From the NCBI GenBank assembly GCA_003535195.1, contig DOHN01000166.1, positions 46,400-56,592 on the forward strand: a stretch of 10,193 bases of DNA, written 5' to 3'. The position numbers and the translations under genes are program-made. The notes below the pieces were generated by a model, which saw only the letters and a program-made list of their open reading frames with translations, ran no database searches and was not told the DNA's origin. Source of the stretch: Ruminiclostridium sp. (GTDB lineage: Bacteria; Bacillota; Clostridia; DSM-8532). Positions 6,172 to 10,193 of this stretch are shown one piece after another (the first letter of the stretch is position 1; each line of letters opens with the position of its first letter).

Positions 6172-6225
6172 GAGTTTTTTTGTTTTACAATGGATATGCC
6201 CGAAGGCGCCGGAATAAGAACCCCA

Positions 6226-6256
6226 CCCATCAACGCAATCAAAGATTGCTGGTGGG
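6226..6256 (+). repeat. Strong 13-bp hairpin upstream of the GT-C gene
   Basis: CCCATCA (6226-6232) pairs with TGGTGGG (6250-6256, one G-U pair) and GCAATC (6235-6240) with GATTGC (6244-6249). A two-base bulge (AC) separates the two helices and the loop is AAA. No T-run follows, so it is not a terminator. An alternative outer stem CCCACC (6222-6227) with GGTGGG (6251-6256) is possible. It sits 35 nt before the Shine-Dalgarno site and is likely part of a structured leader. Confidence 0.6.
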
Positions 6257-6300
6257 ACCCGGGAACCTTGTTGTATTCACAATAAAGTACGGAGGGAATA

Positions 6301-7581
6301 ATGTCTGAAACGACTTTAAAAAATGATAATTCCGTTTATCATAAAAAATTTTACATCTTATTGGCCTATGCATTTATTTTTCGTTTAATGATCTCCATGA
6401 TGACGCCTTATCGTATCGATATGGGAGGCTATGTGGCCTGGAGCAGGTATTTAGCCCAAAATGGGCCCGCCGGGCTGTATGGAGACTTTCACATTGTCTA
6501 CGCTCCTTTTTATATGTATTTTCTTTGGCTTACCGGCGGGATATGCAAGCTTTTTTCTTTATCCGCCAGTTTTCAGGCCTATGCGATCAAGCTCTGGGCC
6601 GTTGGTTTTGAATTTTTAGGCGGTTTTCTTCTGTTTAAAATTGCGGAAAAATTCAATCGCCCAAAACAGGGACTTTATATGGCCCTTTTCTATGTCATGA
6701 ACCCCGGTGTTTTTATGAACTCCTCCATATGGGGGCAATTTGATTCCATACCGGCCACCATGCTCTTGGGTGTTCTATACCTTTTTCAATCTGAAAAATA
6801 TAATCCGGCCGCACTGCTCTTTCTCATCGCTGTGCTTACCAAGCCGCAGAGCGGACTTTTACTGCCTGTGGTGCTGTACCTTTATTTCAGGGACTTCAAA
6901 TGGGATGCACATTTCTTCAAAAGGCTTGGAACAGGCTTAATATCAGGTATTTTCCTTTACCTGACCATTGTCATGCCCTTCTATTCGCCTACCGGCAAAT
7001 TGGATCGGATTCCCGGCTTTATGGATCCGTTTTACTGGCTTTTTGACCTCTATTCCAAAAGTATTGGGGATTATCCCTTTGCCACGGCCAACGGCTTTAA
7101 TCTGTGGACACTGCTGGGCGGACAAATCCAGGAGGATACTCTGCCCTTTATGGGACTGACCTATTCTGAATGGGGCTATATCCTCCTTGCCATAGGGCTT
7201 GCCTATGCGTTTATATGCCTGATAAAAGGGAAAGCCACGGTCTATGCCATTACATATTTTTCTTTTCTCGTGCTGTTCAATGCTTTTTTCTTTATGACAA
7301 GAATGCACGAACGCTATCTGCTTGCCGCTGTCATTTTTGCCGCGGCTGCCTGTGTTTATGACAGGCGTCATTTATTCACCGCTGTACTTTTAAGCATTTG
7401 TGTGTTTTGCAATCAGCTTTATTTGTATATAATCTCTTTTGAGGAACGTTATTGGCTTGACCGTTGGGATGGAATTGCGTTGTTCTTCGCGGGGCTGACG
7501 CTTTTTACCTATGTGCTGGCCGTCTGTCAGGGATACAAGGCATTTATTTGCCATAAAGTACAAGGAGATAAAAATGGATAA
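6301..7581 (+). CDS. Polytopic GT-C-type glycosyltransferase (GT87/COG5650-like)
   Basis: A 426-residue protein that is mostly membrane helices, with the first about residues 16-34. Landmarks fit GT-C enzymes that use polyprenyl-phosphate sugars: an Asp in the first external loop (YRIDMGGYVAW, D40), NSSIWGQFDSI (140-150), a KPQ at 181-183 at the start of a helix and RMHERYL (334-340). WGQ-D and MHERY motifs are shared by ALG6/PIG-M-like and bacterial COG5650 proteins. Likely role: transfer of a hexose, perhaps mannose or glucose, on the outer side of the membrane; donor and acceptor are unknown. GGAGGG is 4 nt before the ATG. It is the first gene of the operon and overlaps the PMT gene by 8 nt, which suggests coupled synthesis. 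Its leader has hairpins and a possible RBS-hiding helix. Family confidence is good, exact function is not known. Confidence 0.85.
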   Translation: MSETTLKNDNSVYHKKFYILLAYAFIFRLMISMMTPYRIDMGGYVAWSRYLAQNGPAGLYGDFHIVYAPFYMYFLWLTGGICKLFSLSASFQAYAIKLWAVGFEFLGGFLLFKIAEKFNRPKQGLYMALFYVMNPGVFMNSSIWGQFDSIPATMLLGVLYLFQSEKYNPAALLFLIAVLTKPQSGLLLPVVLYLYFRDFKWDAHFFKRLGTGLISGIFLYLTIVMPFYSPTGKLDRIPGFMDPFYWLFDLYSKSIGDYPFATANGFNLWTLLGGQIQEDTLPFMGLTYSEWGYILLAIGLAYAFICLIKGKATVYAITYFSFLVLFNAFFFMTRMHERYLLAAVIFAAAACVYDRRHLFTAVLLSICVFCNQLYLYIISFEERYWLDRWDGIALFFAGLTLFTYVLAVCQGYKAFICHKVQGDKNG

Positions 7582-9400
7582 AAGAATCAATAAAACCGAC
7601 ATCAAAATAATGGCTGTCATGACGGCTGTTTATCTGGTGATTGCCCTTTTCCGCCTGGGCTCCTTTACCGCGCCCCAAACAGGCTGGAAGCCCGAAAGAC
7701 TCAATGAGAGCTTTACGGTGGACTTTGACCGGGAGGTCACCCTGGATAAGATTTTGCTCTTTGGCGGGCTGGGGGATGCCTGGGGCTGCTTTGGCAGCCT
7801 GGAAATTGAAGCCGAGGCAGATGGAGAATTTGTTCCCTTCAGCTATATTGATATGAAATCTATTTTTAAATGGCATTTCACCTCTGATGTGGTAACCACC
7901 CGCAGGCTGCGGTTTACCAACACCTATTTAAGGACCGACAAGGAAGATGATAAAAATGAGTTCTTTCGGGCCGAATACAGGGAACTGGGCTTTTTCAGCG
8001 GGGATACCCAGATTACGGATTTTACCGTAGAAAACCCTGCTGCTTCCGGTGTGGAAAAACTATTTGATGAACAGGACAAGGTTCCCGACCACCCTACCGT
8101 GCTGAACGGCACCTATTTTGACGAAATTTATTTTCCCCGTACCGCACTGGAGCAAATCGAAAAGCGGGATGTGCTTTATGAAAATACCCACCCGCCCCTG
8201 GGCAAAACCATTATTGCCGCGGGTATCAGGACCTTCGGCATGAATCCTTTCGGCTGGCGTATTATGGGCACCTTATTCGGAGCCGCCCTTATACCCCTGA
8301 TGTATATTCTGGCCAAGCGCTTTTTTAAGGATACCTTCTGGGCTTTCTTCTGCGCCTTCCTCATGATGTTTGATTTCATGCATTTCACCCAGACCCGACT
8401 GGCCACCATTGACAGCTATACTGTGTTTTTTATCATGCTGATGTACTATTTCATGCTGGATTATTACGATTCCAACGCCTATGAAAGAGGCTTTTTCAAG
8501 TCCCTGCGGCCTCTCCTTTGCTGCGGTATTGCCCTGGGGCTTGGAGCGGCCACCAAATGGATCGCGCTATACGGCGCTTTCGGCCTCGCCGTTCTGTTCT
8601 TTATGTCCCGGGGATATGAATACAGCCATTATAATAACATGCTCAATAAAAGCATCTATGCAGAGCGGCAGGATGGAAATTATAAGTCCAGAGCTTTCGG
8701 AAAATGGCTTGGAAAATATTTTTATCTAACCGGCGTATTCTGCGTGCTCTTTTTTATTATCATCCCGATAGGCATCTATATTCTGTCTTTCATCCCCATC
8801 CACTATAACGAAGGTCAGAAAACGCTCGTCCAGGCCGTTTTTGATTCTGTTAAAAGCATGTATAACTATCATAAGGGCGTTGTGGAAGCCCATCCCTATG
8901 CCTCGCCATGGTACGAGTGGCCTTTGGATCTCCGCCCTATTTTCTATTTTCAGGGTGAGCTGCTGCCCGCGGGCCGCGGCGCGGCCATTGCCGGCTTCGG
9001 GCATCCCCTGTTATTCTGGACAGGCTTCATTGCTTTCTTTGCCATCTTCTGGCTCATGATCAGAAATGCTTTGGAGAAGCAAAATTCCCTTGAGGGCGGC
9101 AACAAGCTTCTGTGGTTCCCTATTATCGGATATTTATCCCAATACCTGCCCTGGGTTATCGCCCCGAGAAAAATCACTTTCATCTATCATTATTTTTCCT
9201 GCGTACCGTTCCTCATACTGATGGTGGGTATTATTTTCAGATACCTGGAAACAAAAAATTTTATTACCAGAAAGTCCATCAGGCTGTTTATGATTTTATA
9301 CCTGCTCCTGTTTATAATTTACTACCCCGTTCTGTCAGGACTGGAGGTACCCAGGAACTATTTAAATGCTCTTCGCATACTGCCGCGGTGGGAATGGTAA
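7574..9400 (+). CDS. PMT-family (GT39-like) protein O-mannosyltransferase with discoidin-like insert
   Basis: A 608-residue polytopic enzyme. After a membrane helix (about 11-28), residues about 35-160 form a soluble region resembling an F5/8-type C (discoidin, galactose-binding-like) beta sandwich: FTVDFDREVTLDKILLFGG, then RLRFTNTYL. The PMT catalytic motif YFDEIYFPRTALE follows (D183, E184), then ENTHPPLGK (203-211), GWRIMGTLFGA (227-237) and HFTQTRLATIDSY (270-282), and HPYASPWYEWP (440-450) in a later external loop. Known for the family: transfer of mannose or related sugars from polyprenyl-phosphate-sugar to exported proteins or glycans outside the membrane. No MIR domain is present, as expected for bacteria. 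Start: ATG 7574 with AAGGAG 6 nt upstream, inside the end of the preceding gene; the frame is open 21 codons further up but without a site. PMT-family transferase is certain; mannose and a protein acceptor are inferred. Confidence 0.92.
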   Translation: MDKRINKTDIKIMAVMTAVYLVIALFRLGSFTAPQTGWKPERLNESFTVDFDREVTLDKILLFGGLGDAWGCFGSLEIEAEADGEFVPFSYIDMKSIFKWHFTSDVVTTRRLRFTNTYLRTDKEDDKNEFFRAEYRELGFFSGDTQITDFTVENPAASGVEKLFDEQDKVPDHPTVLNGTYFDEIYFPRTALEQIEKRDVLYENTHPPLGKTIIAAGIRTFGMNPFGWRIMGTLFGAALIPLMYILAKRFFKDTFWAFFCAFLMMFDFMHFTQTRLATIDSYTVFFIMLMYYFMLDYYDSNAYERGFFKSLRPLLCCGIALGLGAATKWIALYGAFGLAVLFFMSRGYEYSHYNNMLNKSIYAERQDGNYKSRAFGKWLGKYFYLTGVFCVLFFIIIPIGIYILSFIPIHYNEGQKTLVQAVFDSVKSMYNYHKGVVEAHPYASPWYEWPLDLRPIFYFQGELLPAGRGAAIAGFGHPLLFWTGFIAFFAIFWLMIRNALEKQNSLEGGNKLLWFPIIGYLSQYLPWVIAPRKITFIYHYFSCVPFLILMVGIIFRYLETKNFITRKSIRLFMILYLLLFIIYYPVLSGLEVPRNYLNALRILPRWEW

Positions 9401-9422
9401 AATTGGAGGATTGTATTAGCTT

Positions 9423-9893
9423 ATGAACCAACTGATAAATAAAATTACAGTATTGCTTGAGAAAATACCCATTTTTAATAAATATTTTACCCGAGAGACC
9501 TTCGGGCAGTTTATCCGTTATATTTTTGTAGGTGTCTTTTCCTTCTCCATTGAATACACCCTTTTTATTGTGCTGAGAAATATGATGTCCATTTCTGAGC
9601 TGGCGGTAAACATTATTGTATATACCATTATTTTCTGGATCAATTTCCTGCTTAACAAGTTCTTTTCTTTCCGGTCAAGAACCAATTTTAAGCGCCAGAT
9701 TTTTCTCTATGGCATCCTGTTTGCATTGAATCTTGTGGTAGGAAATATTCTGCTGTTTTCAGGGATAAGATACCTTCTGGTGCTGGCTTGCGGCGAGGGC
9801 TCGTGGCAGGTATTATACCTGCCCAAAATTTTAATTATGTTTTTCATTATCTCCTGGAACTTTATACTCTATAAAAAAGTGATCTATAAGTAA
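9423..9893 (+). CDS. GtrA-family membrane protein
   Basis: A 156-residue protein with four predicted membrane helices (about 29-51, 57-77, 91-118 and 128-150), the normal size for GtrA (PF04138). Typical features are FIRYIFVGVFSFSIEY at the first helix, the NFLLNKFFSFR loop (74-84) after the second, and WNFILYKKVIY at the C-terminus. Known for the family: GtrA-like proteins are thought to flip, or help flip, polyprenyl-phosphate-linked sugars across the membrane for O-antigen, teichoic acid or arabinogalactan modification. Position 22 bp after a PMT gene and downstream of a GT-C gene fits supply of the outward-facing donor. The ATG has GGAGGA 12 nt upstream, a long spacing that may give modest translation; in-frame codons just upstream include a stop, so an earlier start is excluded. 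A GT2-type polyprenyl-phosphate sugar synthase is expected nearby but is not in this window. Confidence 0.88.
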   Translation: MNQLINKITVLLEKIPIFNKYFTRETFGQFIRYIFVGVFSFSIEYTLFIVLRNMMSISELAVNIIVYTIIFWINFLLNKFFSFRSRTNFKRQIFLYGILFALNLVVGNILLFSGIRYLLVLACGEGSWQVLYLPKILIMFFIISWNFILYKKVIYK

Positions 9894-9910
9894 GCGAAAG
9901 GGTGAGTACT

Positions 9911-10193
9911 TTGAAAATCGCAGTGGTCGGGGCCGGACTCACAGGACTTACGGCAGCTTATAAGCTCTCTCAGCAGGGTCACGGGATCGTCATCTATGAA
10001 GAATCCAAAACACCGGGCGGCCTGGCATCAGCTTTTAAGGCCGGCTCGGAAAATCTGGACCGGTTCTATCATCATATGTTTGTCAGCGACTCCGATCTGC
10101 TGGACTTAATGGACGAGTTATCCCTCCATAACGCACTCAACTGGTATGAACCCAAGAACGCCATTTACCTGGAGGACAGCCTTTTTCCCTTTA
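9911..10193 (+). CDS. FAD/NAD(P)-dependent oxidoreductase, N-terminal part (runs off right edge)
   Basis: The first 94 codons of a flavoprotein of the amine-oxidase/protoporphyrinogen-oxidase-like superfamily. The Rossmann dinucleotide fold begins at once: VVGAGLTGLTAAYKL with glycines G7, G9 and G12, an acidic residue closing strand 2 (IYEE, E30) and PGGLAS (35-40). DRFYHHMFVSD (50-60) is a pattern I associate with glycan-cluster flavoproteins related to UDP-galactopyranose mutase, and is suggestive only. The substrate is unknown. It starts 17 bp after gtrA and is in the same operon. Start choice: TTG 9911 has AAGGG 8 nt upstream; an in-frame GTG at 9902 overlaps that site and is less likely. 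The C-terminal part, which would decide the subfamily, is outside the window. Sugar modification in the same pathway is a reasonable inference from position only. Confidence 0.84.
   Translation, partial: MKIAVVGAGLTGLTAAYKLSQQGHGIVIYEESKTPGGLASAFKAGSENLDRFYHHMFVSDSDLLDLMDELSLHNALNWYEPKNAIYLEDSLFPF

Larger units (their letters stand above)
6056..6300 (+). promoter_or_regulatory. Predicted structured 5' leader of the glycosylation operon
   Basis: Three pairings can be seen by eye. TTATTCCTCC (6063-6072) is complementary to GGAGG-g-AATAA (6291-6301), the Shine-Dalgarno site and first start-codon base of the next gene, with one bulged G. Inside this long-range helix lie the hairpin 6110-6165 and the 13-bp hairpin 6226-6256. 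GCC-CGAA-GGC (6198-6207) could add a small third stem. If formed, the outer helix would hide the ribosome-binding site, as in translation-controlling riboswitches or RNA thermometers. I could not assign it to a known riboswitch class. The transcript start is predicted, not known. Confidence 0.35.

Noticed and set aside
6222..6263. T-box riboswitch
   Set aside because: Only the GGTGGGACC-like core is present. There is no stem I with specifier loop, no AGGGTGGNACCGCG context and no terminator after it, and the downstream genes are not aminoacyl-tRNA or amino acid genes.
6190..6275. 3' half of a 6S-like RNA
   Set aside because: The GCCCGAAGGC and CCCCACC...GGTGGG blocks looked suggestive, but I found no upstream arm that could form the long closing stem and central bubble.
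6943..7371. Minus-strand and other alternate-frame open frames inside the GT-C, PMT, murB and hprK genes
   Set aside because: They lie wholly within genes with clear family motifs and have no recognisable domains; they are reading-frame shadows.
7511..7573. 21 extra N-terminal residues of the PMT protein
   Set aside because: They overlap the preceding gene out of frame and lack a ribosome-binding site, while AAGGAG is 6 nt before the ATG at 7574.
1..10193. CRISPR arrays, insertion sequences, prophage genes, tRNAs or toxin-antitoxin pairs
   Set aside because: No spaced repeat array, transposase motif, terminal inverted repeats, tRNA cloverleaf or small paired genes were seen on either strand.

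Overview
The window looks like part of the chromosome of a Clostridia-type Firmicute with low to moderate GC. The main evidence is the minus-strand block thrC - hprK - murB - rapZ (yvcJ) - yvcK. It combines the Gram-positive carbon-control kinase HprK with the conserved yvcJ-yvcK neighbourhood; whiA would be expected just beyond the left edge. Shine-Dalgarno sites are strong (AAGGAG or GGAGG), and several genes seem to use TTG or GTG starts. No tRNA, rRNA, CRISPR array, transposase or phage gene was seen.

Left block (1-4680, minus strand). Transcription runs right to left from a likely sigma-A promoter at about 4741-4769: threonine synthase, HPr kinase/phosphorylase, MurB, RapZ-type nucleotide-binding protein, then a YvcK/CofD-like protein cut by the window edge. 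Junctions are tight (9 bp thrC-hprK, 13-nt murB/rapZ overlap, ATGA overlap rapZ/yvcK), with one roughly 70-bp gap between hprK and murB. The block links carbon-state sensing with peptidoglycan precursor synthesis.

Middle (4681-6300). This AT-rich segment holds one plus-strand gene (5017-5937) for an unrecognised exported or membrane-anchored protein. Hand counts on a few lines put it near 27% GC, against about 55% in the flanking genes. Its upstream region has a good TTGACA-N17-TATTAT promoter, a perfect 8-bp inverted repeat and two very short candidate leader ORFs. Downstream (5938-6300) lie a 12-bp palindrome, an 11-bp tandem repeat resembling a Pho box, an extended -10 promoter, a terminator-like hairpin with a 9-T run, and a second strong hairpin. 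A CCTCC-containing segment near the predicted 5' end of the transcript is complementary to the Shine-Dalgarno site of the next gene. Together these suggest a structured 5' leader of about 245 nt.

Right block (6301-10193, plus strand). Four closely spaced genes form a probable surface-glycosylation operon: a polytopic GT-C-type glycosyltransferase, a PMT-family (GT39-like) protein glycosyltransferase with a discoidin-like extracellular domain between its first membrane helix and its catalytic DE motif, a GtrA-family membrane protein, and the start of an FAD-dependent oxidoreductase cut by the right edge. The likely theme is transfer of sugars from polyprenyl-phosphate carriers on the outer face of the membrane. 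Acceptor and sugar cannot be read from the sequence.
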